This document shows positions 1 through 8,371 of a stretch of DNA of 32,626 nt, piece after piece. The notes below the pieces were generated by a model. It did not search any database, had not been told where the DNA came from, and saw nothing but the letters and a program-made list of their open reading frames with translations. Within the stretch, counting starts at the first letter, position 1. Each line of letters opens with the position of its first letter. This DNA is from Lachnospiraceae bacterium. GTDB lineage: Bacteria > Bacillota > Clostridia > Lachnospirales > Lachnospiraceae. The DNA lies in contig VSND01000049.1 in NCBI GenBank assembly GCA_009774145.1, forward strand, positions 1-32,626, in the 5' to 3' direction. The position numbers were made by a program, and so were the translations under genes.

Positions 1-213
1 ACTGTTTTAGGTCGCTTTACTTTTCGTAAAAGCTGTTCTCAAAAATTGTTTTTCCGATGCGCCGGCATCTCTGTCCGCTCATCGTTTTCAAAAGAATTTT
101 CGAAGACTTTCAAAGTACTGTTTAATTATCAAGGTTCATGTCTGCCTGGCCATCTGCAATACAGGCGGCCTGCTTTCAGGTCTGCGCGGTTTTTATCTCA
201 TTGCCGCGACGAC
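1..213 (-). other. 5' leader of an rRNA operon (16S gene beyond left edge)
   Basis: Read on the minus strand, this stretch starts just after a perfect promoter and contains CCTTGATAATTAAACAGTA (about 119-137) and a boxA-like TACTTTGAAAGT (about 107-118). Both are typical of Clostridia and Bacillus pre-16S leaders and intergenic rRNA spacers. No protein gene fits: the open frame at 46-396 on the plus strand has no ribosome binding site and overlaps the promoters. The 16S gene itself must lie left of base 1, so the assignment rests on the leader and promoters only. Confidence 0.7.
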
Positions 214-219
214 TTATTT

Positions 220-248
220 AGTATAGCAAATCTTTTTTTATTTGTCAA
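220..248 (-). promoter_or_regulatory. rRNA promoter P2 (sigma-A consensus)
   Basis: On the minus strand TTGACA (243-248) and TATACT (220-225) are separated by exactly 17 bases, with A/T-rich tracts upstream that resemble an UP element. Transcription would start near base 213 and run leftwards out of the window into the pre-rRNA leader. Confidence 0.85.
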
Positions 249-333
249 CAGCTTTTTTACATTTTTTTCTAAAAAGTTGCTTTTTTCTTCTAAAAAAGAA
301 TTGCATGTGACCTTTTTCGCAATCGGCTCATTT

Positions 334-362
334 ATAATACCAGTGTTTTCTACAATTGTCAA
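334..362 (-). promoter_or_regulatory. rRNA promoter P1 (sigma-A consensus)
   Basis: On the minus strand TTGACA (357-362) and TATTAT (334-339) are separated by 17 bases. It lies 114 bp upstream of P2 in the same orientation, giving the tandem promoter layout usual for rrn operons in Firmicutes. Confidence 0.8.
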
Positions 363-535
363 TACCTGTTTTTCATTTTTCGCATATTTATTTTGATATT
401 TTAAGAAAGAATTTTCTTTCCTGTAATAAAACTGTAATCATTTCCCCAACAATTTGTGTTAAAATAATAACTGTCCACAAGAGGTTGTGAATACCTTATG
501 GAATATCAAATAAAATATATATTGAGGAACTGATT

Positions 536-1834
536 ATGAAGAAAAAAACATCCCCCAAAACTGTACTTTTTATTCTCCCTGCGTTTATGACCGTGCTGAG
601 TGCCTGCGGAGCACAGAATGCCGACAACGTACCTACAGCCGCAGAACCCCCTGTACAGGAAGAAGAACCGGCCCCAACCGAAGAAGAACTTGCTGCCGCC
701 CGTTATGAGGAGACGGTTGCTCCTGTACTGGAAGAGGCTTTTGAACTGGCTCAGGGCTATTATTATGAAGAAGCGCTTGCACTGCTTGAGGAGATTCCTG
801 AAGAATTCTCTCAGGAAGAAGAAGTCCTTTCCGCCATCAGCACCTGTACGGACGCTCTTGACTCCTTTATTCCATATGACCAGCCTGTACGACATATTTT
901 CTTTCATTCGCTGATTGTGGATACTTCCCTTGCTTTTGACGGCGATTACATGGAAAACGGATACAATTACTGGATGACTACCGTAGATGAATTCCATGCC
1001 ATTCTGGAAGAGCTGTATGCGAATCAGTACATATTGATCGATATTCATGATCTGGCAGAAGAACAGACTGACGAGGACGGCAATGTCACACTGACAGCGG
1101 CGCAGCCTCTGGTTCCTGAAGGAAAGATCCCGCTTGTACTGTCTGTTGACGATGTAAGCTATTATGATTATATGGAACATGACGGCTTTCCCAAAAAGCT
1201 GGTACTGGACGAAAACGGAGACGTGAAGAATCTCTACATCCATCCGGACGGCACTGAGAGCATCGGGGACTATGACGTGATGCCCATACTGGATACCTTT
1301 GTAAAAGAACACCCGGATTTCTCTCTGCGGGGTGCAAAAGGCATTATAGCCGCTACCGGGTATGAAGGAACGCTTGGCTACCGTATCAATGATATGGAAA
1401 GTCCTACGCTGGAAGAAGACCGGCAGATGGTCCGCACAATCGCGGACCGCCTGAAAGAAACAGGGTGGCTGTTCGCTTCCCATGGTTACGGGCATAAGCA
1501 CACTGCTTCCATCTCCTACAACACTCTGGTTGAAGATACCAGACGATGGAAGGACGAAATTGCCGCTTATGTAGGAGACACCGATATCTATATCTATCCT
1601 TACGGAGAAGAGATTGATTATCCCAGCCAGAAACTGACCTGTCTGCAATCCGAAGGTTTCCGTTATTTCTGCGGTGTCTGGGCATCCAAAGCCTTCGTCT
1701 CCGTCAAGGATGACTACGTCCGTCAGACCCGCTGCAATCTGGATGGATTTACCATGATCACACGGCCGCAGTCGGTTGCCGACCTGATCGATGCATCCGG
1801 AATCGTAGATCCCACGCGGCCGGAATTAAAATAG
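536..1834 (+). CDS. lipoprotein polysaccharide deacetylase (NodB-like)
   Basis: A 432-residue secreted lipoprotein, probably a carbohydrate esterase family 4 deacetylase that removes acetyl groups from a cell-wall or surface glycan outside the cell. The N-terminus has two to three lysines, a hydrophobic stretch and a lipobox LSAC with Cys near residue 24. An acidic Glu/Pro-rich linker and a helical segment (about 45-110) follow. The C-terminal domain shows NodB-type motifs: SVDD (first Asp pair), SHGYGHKH (metal-binding His motif) and YPYGEE near the end. The start is fixed by GAGGA at 524-528, seven bases before ATG. It is transcribed alone, divergent from the rRNA operon and convergent with rnhA. 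The substrate is unknown; it could be peptidoglycan or another surface polymer. Confidence 0.8.
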   Translation: MKKKTSPKTVLFILPAFMTVLSACGAQNADNVPTAAEPPVQEEEPAPTEEELAAARYEETVAPVLEEAFELAQGYYYEEALALLEEIPEEFSQEEEVLSAISTCTDALDSFIPYDQPVRHIFFHSLIVDTSLAFDGDYMENGYNYWMTTVDEFHAILEELYANQYILIDIHDLAEEQTDEDGNVTLTAAQPLVPEGKIPLVLSVDDVSYYDYMEHDGFPKKLVLDENGDVKNLYIHPDGTESIGDYDVMPILDTFVKEHPDFSLRGAKGIIAATGYEGTLGYRINDMESPTLEEDRQMVRTIADRLKETGWLFASHGYGHKHTASISYNTLVEDTRRWKDEIAAYVGDTDIYIYPYGEEIDYPSQKLTCLQSEGFRYFCGVWASKAFVSVKDDYVRQTRCNLDGFTMITRPQSVADLIDASGIVDPTRPELK

Positions 1835-1895
1835 CACGCTGAAAAGTAATATTTCCTGAAACACAAAGCAGCAGAAAACCGTGAAACACATCCGG

Positions 1896-1919
1896 CTCCG
1901 GCCCTGTACAGGACCGGAG
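1896..1919 (+). terminator. hairpin between convergent genes
   Basis: CTCCGG (1896-1901) pairs with CCGGAG (1914-1919), with CC/GG and T/A pairs inside after one mismatch. A T-rich stretch follows on the plus strand. It probably ends the deacetylase transcript; there is no T-run on the minus side, so its use for rnhA is uncertain. Confidence 0.55.
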
Positions 1920-1963
1920 TCTTCCATTTCTCACAGCCCGTTTATCCAGTTTGTGCGCAGGAT

Positions 1964-2452
1964 TTAATCATCCGGTAGATGCATTCCGACATCCTCGATC
2001 AGATCATCGCCGTCTGCTGCCGCAGTTGCCAGCTCATCGCACCTCTCGTTCTGCGGATGTCCGTCATGTCCCTTTACCCATATAAATTTCACCAGATGCG
2101 GTTCCTTTGCTTTCAAAAGCCTTTTCCAGAGGTCCGGATTCTTAACCGGTTTCTTCTGGCTGTTTACCCAGTTTTTCTTAATCCAGGAATCGATCCAGTG
2201 CTGATTAAATGCATCAACCAGATACTTGGAATCCGAGTAAAGTTCCACCTGGCAGGGACGGTTTAAGGCCTCCAGACCTGCAATCGCCGCCATCAGCTCC
2301 ATGCGGTTGTTCGTCGTTTTTTTATATCCCTGGGAATATTCCCGTATATGTTCTTCCCCTTTGGCATCCACACAGGACAGGATCGTTCCGTATCCGCCCG
2401 GTCCATCCGGATTTCCCCGCGCTGCTCCATCTGTATAAATCTTCACTAACAT
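1964..2452 (-). CDS. rnhA: ribonuclease HI
   Basis: A 162-residue RNase HI that cleaves the RNA strand of RNA-DNA hybrids in the cytoplasm (R-loops, primers). All family motifs are visible: YTDGAARGNP with the first Asp, NNRMELMA with the Glu, YSDSKYL with the second Asp, and GHDGHPQNERCDELA with the flexible-loop His and last Asp. The frame is open further upstream, but ATG at 2452 is the right start: AGGAG lies nine bases before it and the family N-terminus begins here. The start overlaps the stop codon of the upstream metallo-hydrolase by a few bases, so the two are translationally coupled. The length is normal for a bacterial RNase HI without an extra hybrid-binding domain. Confidence 0.92.
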   Translation of the reverse strand: MLVKIYTDGAARGNPDGPGGYGTILSCVDAKGEEHIREYSQGYKKTTNNRMELMAAIAGLEALNRPCQVELYSDSKYLVDAFNQHWIDSWIKKNWVNSQKKPVKNPDLWKRLLKAKEPHLVKFIWVKGHDGHPQNERCDELATAAADGDDLIEDVGMHLPDD

Positions 2453-3141
2453 AATGTCCACTCCTGTCCCCGATATTCTATGGTATGATAATGTTCCAGA
2501 AGCCCCTGCATTTCCTTCTCCTCTTTCACTTTCCGGCATATATCGTACTCTTCCCAGAAATGCATGGGAAATACATGCGCTGCATCCACCTGTTCCAGAA
2601 AATATTTCATTCCCCAGTCACAGGCCCCGGACAGCCTCGGATCCAGCGGCACAAAGGCGGCATCAAAAGACTGTCCTGCAAGCCTGTCCACCTCTCTCTT
2701 ATAGTTTGCCGCCATATTGTTGTTCCACGCCCGCTCTTCCCCTTCCCAGTGCCACCAGTTCAGATCACCGGCATGATAGATCCTCTTTCCCTCCGCTTCC
2801 ACTGCCCAGGCCACGCCCTGGTCTGTGGAACGAAGCGTCCGGATCTTCAGTTCTCCAATCTCATATTCAGCCCGGGCTTTCACCTGATGAATCCAGTTCT
2901 TTCGTTCATCCGGGCGGAGCCTGATATCTCTGGACAACACATACTCCGCCTTCGGACAGCGATCCCGAAGCCCAAGGATCTCTTTCTTAAAATGATCCGG
3001 ATGTGCATGGCTGTTCAGAAAATAAATCCGGCTGTCTGCAGGCGCCTTTGGCAGCTTCCCGTCTCCATAGTAATCAAATACCAGCACATGCCGCTCCAGC
3101 TCCACGCAAAAACTGCTGTGGCATATAAATGTAACCTTCAT
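2446..3141 (-). CDS. metallo-beta-lactamase-fold hydrolase
   Basis: A 231-residue cytoplasmic protein of the metallo-beta-lactamase superfamily, related to uncharacterised metal-dependent hydrolases. It shows the zinc motif NSHAHPDHF (HxHxDH) near residue 50, a later GDLNWW Asp ligand (YHAGD) and a C-terminal FPMHFW His. The chosen ATG at 3141 (MKVTFICHSS) is preceded by AAAGGA at good spacing; the longer open frame upstream runs through the promoter. It is the first gene of a two-gene unit with rnhA, which overlaps its stop. The substrate is not known, and a role in nucleic acid or nucleotide metabolism would be only a guess from its neighbour. Confidence 0.8.
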   Translation of the reverse strand: MKVTFICHSSFCVELERHVLVFDYYGDGKLPKAPADSRIYFLNSHAHPDHFKKEILGLRDRCPKAEYVLSRDIRLRPDERKNWIHQVKARAEYEIGELKIRTLRSTDQGVAWAVEAEGKRIYHAGDLNWWHWEGEERAWNNNMAANYKREVDRLAGQSFDAAFVPLDPRLSGACDWGMKYFLEQVDAAHVFPMHFWEEYDICRKVKEEKEMQGLLEHYHTIEYRGQEWTLC

Positions 3142-3204
3142 AACGGTTCCTTTCTTTTCATTTCTGAGCATAAACTTCCATAAAAAAGCGGTTCCCTCTG
3201 CTAT

Positions 3205-3233
3205 AGTATAGCAACTCGAAACCGCAAATTCAA
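3205..3233 (-). promoter_or_regulatory. promoter of metallo-hydrolase/rnhA unit
   Basis: Minus-strand TTGAAT (3228-3233), 17-base spacer, TATACT (3205-3210). It ends right next to the hairpin repeat at 3235-3291. Confidence 0.65.
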
Positions 3234-3234
3234 C

Positions 3235-3306
3235 TATATAAACGACACTCAATTCCTGCACTCACAGAGCTTTGAGCCCCGTGCCGTTTATCATACGTTT
3301 CCGGCA
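3235..3306. repeat. dispersed hairpin repeat, copy A
   Basis: The arms ATAAACGACAC (3238-3248) and GTGCCGTTTAT (3281-3291) form an 11-position stem with one non-Watson-Crick position, enclosing about 32 bases. The same sequence, about 80% identical over 70 bases by eye, occurs at 12684-12755. Here it lies between the spoIVA stop and the promoter of the next gene. On the minus strand the odd pair is G-U, on the plus strand A-C. Confidence 0.75.
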
Positions 3307-3347
3307 ATTATCAAATGCCAGATATATAAAATCCAGAACTCAGCCGG

Positions 3348-4838
3348 TTATATAATGATGCACACCAGTCCCCCATTGGAGTCATTCACAATCTTCTGCA
3401 TCGTATCCTGCAGCTTCACCTGACTTTCCTCTCCAATCTGGTACAGCTTGCTCCGTATCCCGTCCTCCACCAGTTCTTCTATCGTCTTTCCGAAGATATT
3501 GATCTGCCAGATGCCCTCTTCCTGTTTTCTTCCGTCCTGGATATACTGAATCAAATCCCTGGCCTGTTCTTCATTGCCGACGATCGGTGCGATCTCTGTC
3601 TCTATATTTGCCCGGATCATATGTACGGAAGGCGAGATGGAACGAAGCTTTACGCCGTATTTGCCGCCCTGATGAATCAGCACCGGATCGTCCATCGTAA
3701 TCTCATCTTTTTCCGGCAATACCATACCGTATCCTTTTTGACGGACGGCATCCATTGCCTTAATCACTTTTCCGTATTCCTTCTGCATGGCGGACAGCTC
3801 CCGAAGCTGCTCCATCAGATCATATTCATCCCGAAGCTCCATACCGGTCAGTTCACTGAGCATCTGATAATAGCAGCTCTCCTCCATGTCAATCGAGTAA
3901 ACCGCCGAACCGGTATTGAGCGCCACCCGGTCCAGTTTCATACGGCTGACCGATGGTCCTTCACAGTCCGTATTCGCCATGCCGATATCACGCAGCACAT
4001 GGAAATCTTCCATCATTTCCCGGACCTTTGTTATGATCTCCTGCTTGACCGGATGCATGACCGGCAGCATCTCCACCCAGCGGGGCATATGGTATTCCAC
4101 CTCTGTCAGCGGGAACTCCAGAAGCACCTGCTCCAGTATCATCGTAATATCCTCTTTTTTCAACTGTTCACAGTTGACCGGAAGTACAGGAATCTGATAT
4201 TTGTGAAACATCTCCTCCGACTGTTTTCTGACTGCATCACTGTACGGTCTTGTCGTATTCAGAAGGATCACGAACGGTTTTCCCAGAGTCTTCAGTTCCG
4301 CAATGGTTCTCTCTTCGGATTCCTGGTAATTTCCTGCCGGGATATCTCCAAAACTTCCGTCGCAGGTCACGACGATCCCAATCGTGGAATGGTCATGGAT
4401 GACTTTATGCGTCCCAAGCTCTGCTGCTTTCGTAAACGGAATCTCCTCCCCGAACCATGGCGTCTTCACCATGCGCTCCGTATCATTTTCCAGATGCCCG
4501 GTGGCACCCTCTACCATATATCCCACGCAGTCGATCAGGCGGATCCTGACCGGAATCTTTCCTCCCACACTGATCTCCACTGCCTCTTTGGGGACAAATT
4601 TAGGCTCGGTGGTCATGATCGTCTTTCCGGCTGCCGACTGAGGAAGTTCATCCGTCGCCCGTTCCCTCTCATGGGCATCCTCGATATTGGGAAGCACGAG
4701 CAGATCCATAAACCGCTTGATAAATGTAGATTTCCCGGTTCGGACCGGACCTACCACGCCGATGTAGATCTCTCCTCCCGTCCGTTCTTTAATATCATTG
4801 TATAAGTGAAATTCTTTCTGATTCTGAATCGTTTCCAT
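3348..4838 (-). CDS. spoIVA: stage IV sporulation protein A, spore coat morphogenetic ATPase
   Basis: A 496-residue homologue of SpoIVA. This ATPase polymerises on the outer forespore membrane and forms the basement layer of the spore coat; it acts in the mother cell. The Walker A motif GPVRTGKST is at residues 30-38, and the DCVGYMVEGATGHLEND segment typical of the family follows. The protein ends in GGLVCIII, like the conserved C-terminal anchor of the family. GGAGGGGG precedes the ATG. Length and architecture are normal. It appears monocistronic, with its own sigma-E-type promoter. Its presence is the strongest sign that the organism forms endospores. Confidence 0.95.
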   Translation of the reverse strand: METIQNQKEFHLYNDIKERTGGEIYIGVVGPVRTGKSTFIKRFMDLLVLPNIEDAHERERATDELPQSAAGKTIMTTEPKFVPKEAVEISVGGKIPVRIRLIDCVGYMVEGATGHLENDTERMVKTPWFGEEIPFTKAAELGTHKVIHDHSTIGIVVTCDGSFGDIPAGNYQESEERTIAELKTLGKPFVILLNTTRPYSDAVRKQSEEMFHKYQIPVLPVNCEQLKKEDITMILEQVLLEFPLTEVEYHMPRWVEMLPVMHPVKQEIITKVREMMEDFHVLRDIGMANTDCEGPSVSRMKLDRVALNTGSAVYSIDMEESCYYQMLSELTGMELRDEYDLMEQLRELSAMQKEYGKVIKAMDAVRQKGYGMVLPEKDEITMDDPVLIHQGGKYGVKLRSISPSVHMIRANIETEIAPIVGNEEQARDLIQYIQDGRKQEEGIWQINIFGKTIEELVEDGIRSKLYQIGEESQVKLQDTMQKIVNDSNGGLVCIII

Positions 4839-4866
4839 TAAAAAATCCCCCTCCCATATTTGTTCT

Positions 4867-4895
4867 AATATATGGGAACGGGGATAATTTTATGC
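4867..4895 (-). promoter_or_regulatory. sigma-E-type promoter of spoIVA
   Basis: Minus-strand GCATAAA (4889-4895) and CATATATT (4867-4874) with a 14-base spacer match the sigma-E pattern known from Bacillus (GHATAWW-14-CATAYAHT). spoIVA belongs to the sigma-E regulon in B. subtilis. The predicted start is about 22-25 bases before the ATG. Confidence 0.7.
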
Positions 4896-4926
4896 CTGAA
4901 AACAGCTTTTTGTCATGTCCGGCGTC

Positions 4927-6135
4927 CTACAGAAGCGTCTCAAGTTCCGAACGGATCGCTTTGATAAAGTCACCGGAATTCAAAACGGTCACATCCGAAA
5001 GCGTCGTAATCAGCGCCAGATCCTTTGTCATCTTCCCCGATTCCATGACGTAAACCGAAGCCTGTTCCAGAAGCTCTGCAAAGCGCACCAGATCGGACAG
5101 TTCATCCAGCTCCCCGCGCTTTTTCAGCGCCCCTGTCCATGCAAAGATCGTCGCAACAGGATTTGTGGAAGTCTCCATCCCTTTTAAGTGCTGATAGTAA
5201 TGCCGCTGGACCGTGCCATGTGCCGCTTCATATTCATAATATCCCTGCGGAGACACCAGTACGGAGGTCATCATGGCAAGAGAACCAAATGCCGTTGCCA
5301 CCAGATCACTCATTACATCTCCGTCATAGTTCTTGCACGCCCAGATAAATCCGCCTTCTGACTTGATGACTCTGGCAATCGCATCATCAATCAGCGTATA
5401 GAAATAGGTAAGGCCTGCTGCCTCGAACTCTGCCCGGAATTCTTTCTCATAGATTTCTTCAAATACATCTTTAAAGCGATGGTCATATTTTTTGGAAATC
5501 GTATCCTTGGCCGCAAACCACAGATCCTGCTTTGTATCCAGCGCATACTGAAAGCAGCTCTTCGCAAAACTTTCCATGGAGCTGTCCAGGTTGTGCATGC
5601 CCTGTACGATGCCGGCTCCTTCAAACCGATGAACCAGTTCCGCCGAACGGCTCCCGTCCTCTGCCGTGTAGACCAGTTCTACCTTCCCCGGTCCCGGAAT
5701 GACCATCTCGGTTCCTTTATAGACATCCCCATATGCATGGCGTGCCAGAGTAATCGGTTTTTTCCATGTCTTCACATAAGGCTCGATTCCCTTCACAATG
5801 ATCGGAGCCCGAAAAACCGTTCCATCCAAAATGGCGCGGATCGTTCCATTGGGACTTTTCCACATCTCTTTCAGCTTATATTCTTCCACTCTGGCAGCAT
5901 TGGGGGTGATCGTTGCGCATTTCACAGCAACCCCGTACTTTTTCGTTGCCTTTGCAGAATCAACCGTAATCTGGTCTCCTGTCCGGTCCCTGTTCTCAAG
6001 CCCCAGATCATAATATTCCGTCTTCAGTTCTACAAACGGCAGAATCAGCTCCTCTTTGATCATCTGCCAGAGAATCCGGGTCATCTCATCCCCGTCCATC
6101 TCTACCAGCGGTGTAGTCATCCTGATCTTTTCCAT
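4927..6135 (-). CDS. icd: NADP-dependent isocitrate dehydrogenase
   Basis: A 402-residue isocitrate dehydrogenase of the eukaryote-like type II family. It converts isocitrate to 2-oxoglutarate and CO2 with NADP. Family motifs seen: VEMDGDEMTR at the N-terminus, SPNGTIR and LDGTVFRAPI (substrate site), RHAYGDVYK, and AAHGTVQRHYYQH (cofactor site; His-Gly-Thr and Arg-His suggest NADP). AGGAGG lies just before the ATG. It is the third gene of the operon with Re-citrate synthase and the GntR regulator, 48 bases after the latter. This points to an oxidative half-cycle feeding glutamate synthesis; aconitase is not in the window. No clear intrinsic terminator was found after it. Confidence 0.95.
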   Translation of the reverse strand: MEKIRMTTPLVEMDGDEMTRILWQMIKEELILPFVELKTEYYDLGLENRDRTGDQITVDSAKATKKYGVAVKCATITPNAARVEEYKLKEMWKSPNGTIRAILDGTVFRAPIIVKGIEPYVKTWKKPITLARHAYGDVYKGTEMVIPGPGKVELVYTAEDGSRSAELVHRFEGAGIVQGMHNLDSSMESFAKSCFQYALDTKQDLWFAAKDTISKKYDHRFKDVFEEIYEKEFRAEFEAAGLTYFYTLIDDAIARVIKSEGGFIWACKNYDGDVMSDLVATAFGSLAMMTSVLVSPQGYYEYEAAHGTVQRHYYQHLKGMETSTNPVATIFAWTGALKKRGELDELSDLVRFAELLEQASVYVMESGKMTKDLALITTLSDVTVLNSGDFIKAIRSELETLL

Positions 6136-6183
6136 ACTTTTCTTCCTCCTTGCATGCTGCTTTTTTCAGTTTCCGCAATCCTG

Positions 6184-6864
6184 TCACAGGATCTTCTCCA
6201 GACCATAGCCCTTAATGCACTCAATGGTGTGCCTTATATGTACTTTCGCCAGTTCTTCCGCCTTTTCCGCATCTCTGGCACGCACTGCCTCAAAGATTGC
6301 CCGATGTTCTTCTGTGGATTTGACCGAGCGTCCCTGGGAAGCCAGCGTGGCCTTTCTCACACGTTTTACATAATCATGAAAGTCAGACAGTACATGATTG
6401 AGGATCCGGCTGTTCGATGCGCAGTACAGCTGTTCATGAAACAGTCCGTCCAGCTCATACAGCTTCTCATAATTTCCCTTTTTTGTGTGGTACTCAGAGA
6501 GGCAGAGGGTCTCTTCCAGGTCCTCCAGCTGTTCCTCTGTAATATATTTGGTTGCCCATCTGACACAGATTCCTTCCAGCATGGAACGGATGATATAGAT
6601 ATCCTGTACATCCTTTGCCGTGATCGTGTTCACATAGGCGCCGCGGTTCGGAATGATATGAACCAGCCCCTCCAGCTCCAGCTGACGCAGCGCTTCCCGG
6701 ACCGGAGTCCTGCTGACTCCCAGTTCCTCCCCGATCGCCATTTCCTTCAGCTCCGTATTCTGCTGATATCTGCCGCTTAAGATGTCTTCACGAATGCTTT
6801 CATACACACGGCCTCTCAGGGAATATCTGTCCCGGCTTTTCTGGGACTCCTGCCTGTCTTCCAT
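6184..6864 (-). CDS. GntR/FCD-family transcriptional regulator
   Basis: A 226-residue repressor-type regulator. An N-terminal winged helix-turn-helix (residues about 12-75, with SRTPVREALRQLELEGL, the GntR signature) is joined to a helical FCD ligand domain that carries His residues in FHEQL, EEHRAI and KVHIRH, the usual metal/ligand positions. The ATG at 6864 overlaps the TAA of the preceding citrate synthase gene (TAATG) and follows AGGAGG; a longer start would run into that gene. Lying between citrate synthase and isocitrate dehydrogenase, it most likely controls this operon, with a carboxylic acid such as citrate or 2-oxoglutarate as effector. That effector is inference only. Confidence 0.85.
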   Translation of the reverse strand: MEDRQESQKSRDRYSLRGRVYESIREDILSGRYQQNTELKEMAIGEELGVSRTPVREALRQLELEGLVHIIPNRGAYVNTITAKDVQDIYIIRSMLEGICVRWATKYITEEQLEDLEETLCLSEYHTKKGNYEKLYELDGLFHEQLYCASNSRILNHVLSDFHDYVKRVRKATLASQGRSVKSTEEHRAIFEAVRARDAEKAEELAKVHIRHTIECIKGYGLEKIL

Positions 6865-8273
6865 TACCCTTTCGCCTCCTGCATGATCTGCACTCCTGTC
6901 TTTTCGCATGCATCCTGAATCACTGACAGAAGTTCTTCATCGGTAAGGACCGTTACGCGTCCGCTCTCATATTCATGATCTACCCATGCCTTTACCATGT
7001 GGATCAGCTCTGAGTTCTTATCCAGCGCACGTTCCTCTTTTAATCCAAAGTACGTATTGATCCAGTGGGCGATTCCCGCAAGCCCGGATGTGTTTGACAC
7101 CGATACCAGGGCCGGCCGTTTCAGGAATTTCTCCGTATCAAAAATATTGTAGATTTCTTCGTTTTTCAAAAGCCCGTCTGCGTGAATACCCGCCCGGGTC
7201 ACATTAAAGTTTCTGCCCACAAACGGCGTTCTGGACGGGATCTGATAGCCGATCTCTTTTTCGTAATATTCCGCCAGATCGGTAATCACCGTTGTATCCA
7301 TGCCGTCCAGCGTGCCCCGGAGCTGTGCATATTCAAATACCATCGCCTCCAGCGGGGTATTGCCGGTCCGCTCCCCGATACCGAACAGTGAACAGTTCAC
7401 ACCGGAGGCTCCGTAAAGCCATGCGGTAGTGGAATTGCTGACCGCCTTATAGAAATCATTGTGTCCGTGCCATTCGATCAGTTCCGACGGAAAACCTGCA
7501 TGCACCTGGATCCCATAGATGATTCCCGGCACGGAACGCGGGATGACGGCTCCCGGATAATTGACTCCATACCCCATTGTGTCACAGCAGCGCACCTTGA
7601 TCGGGATATTGTAATAATCCATCATATTCTTTAATTCCAGACAGAACGGAATCACATAGCCGTATATGTCCGCCCTGGTGATATCCTCCAGATGGCATCT
7701 CGGACTGATTCCAATCTCCAGACATTCTCTGACAATATTCAGATAATGCTGCATGACTTCCCGTCTGGTCTTCTTCATCTTATAGAAAATATGATAGTCG
7801 GAACAGCTCACCAGGATGCCGGTCTCCTTCATCCCCAGATCCTTCACAAGCTGAAAATCCTCTTTGCTGGCACGGATCCAGCTGGTCACTTCCGGAAATT
7901 TATAGCCTCTTTCCATGCATTTGTACACCGCATCCCGATCCTTTTTACTGTACAAAAAGAATTCAGACTGCCGAATCAGCCCCTTATGACCGCCAAGCCT
8001 GTGTAGATAATCATATATGGTCACAATCTGCTCTGTGGAATAGGGCGCACGGGACTGCTGACCGTCGCGGAAGGTCGTATCCGTAATCCATATGTCATCC
8101 GGCATATGATGCGGTACGATACGGTCATTGAATGCAATCTTCGGAATCTCCGTATAAGGATACAGATTCCGGAATGTATTCGGATGCTCCACATCCACCA
8201 GTGGATACATATGTTCTTCCAGCTGCAGTAAGTTCGTATGTCTGTCAAAATGAACCGCTCTGTTGTTATCCAT
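6864..8273 (-). CDS. Re-citrate synthase (isopropylmalate/homocitrate synthase family)
   Basis: A 469-residue TIM-barrel acyltransferase of the LeuA/homocitrate synthase superfamily. It carries TDTTFRDGQQ (residues 64-73), HLEDITRAD, HGHND (269-273, metal-binding His pair) and GIGERTGN (298-305). The family resembles the Re-citrate synthase described in Clostridium kluyveri, which replaces the ordinary Si-citrate synthase in many anaerobic Clostridia. Its pairing with isocitrate dehydrogenase supports citrate rather than isopropylmalate formation; no LeuA C-terminal regulatory domain is visible. It is the first gene of the operon, with a clear sigma-A promoter and operator-like sites upstream. 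Homocitrate synthase is the alternative. Confidence 0.82.
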   Translation of the reverse strand: MDNNRAVHFDRHTNLLQLEEHMYPLVDVEHPNTFRNLYPYTEIPKIAFNDRIVPHHMPDDIWITDTTFRDGQQSRAPYSTEQIVTIYDYLHRLGGHKGLIRQSEFFLYSKKDRDAVYKCMERGYKFPEVTSWIRASKEDFQLVKDLGMKETGILVSCSDYHIFYKMKKTRREVMQHYLNIVRECLEIGISPRCHLEDITRADIYGYVIPFCLELKNMMDYYNIPIKVRCCDTMGYGVNYPGAVIPRSVPGIIYGIQVHAGFPSELIEWHGHNDFYKAVSNSTTAWLYGASGVNCSLFGIGERTGNTPLEAMVFEYAQLRGTLDGMDTTVITDLAEYYEKEIGYQIPSRTPFVGRNFNVTRAGIHADGLLKNEEIYNIFDTEKFLKRPALVSVSNTSGLAGIAHWINTYFGLKEERALDKNSELIHMVKAWVDHEYESGRVTVLTDEELLSVIQDACEKTGVQIMQEAKG

Positions 8274-8344
8274 CTTTCTCTCCTTATCCAGACAGCGCTG
8301 CAGTATGGATCAGATCCATGATCTGTACAGCCGCTTTTGTATTC

Positions 8345-8371
8345 TTGTATACAATCACTTGTCGTATACAT
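8345..8371. promoter_or_regulatory. GntR-type operator sites
   Basis: TTGTATACAA (8345-8354) is a perfect 10-bp palindrome. A second GTATAC-centred copy, TCGTATACAT (8362-8371), abuts the -10 box of the Re-citrate synthase promoter. The centres are 17 bases apart, within about two helical turns. Position and symmetry suit the GntR/FCD protein encoded in the same operon. Confidence 0.6.

Noticed and set aside
46..396. 116-codon open frame on the plus strand
   Set aside because: It covers the rRNA leader and both rRNA promoters, has no ribosome binding site and has an odd composition.
506..1648. 380-codon minus-strand open frame over the deacetylase
   Set aside because: The plus-strand frame has a lipobox, NodB motifs and a ribosome binding site; the minus frame has no recognisable domain.
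3621..4805. 394-codon plus-strand open frame over spoIVA
   Set aside because: Shadow of spoIVA; no start signal and no family resemblance.
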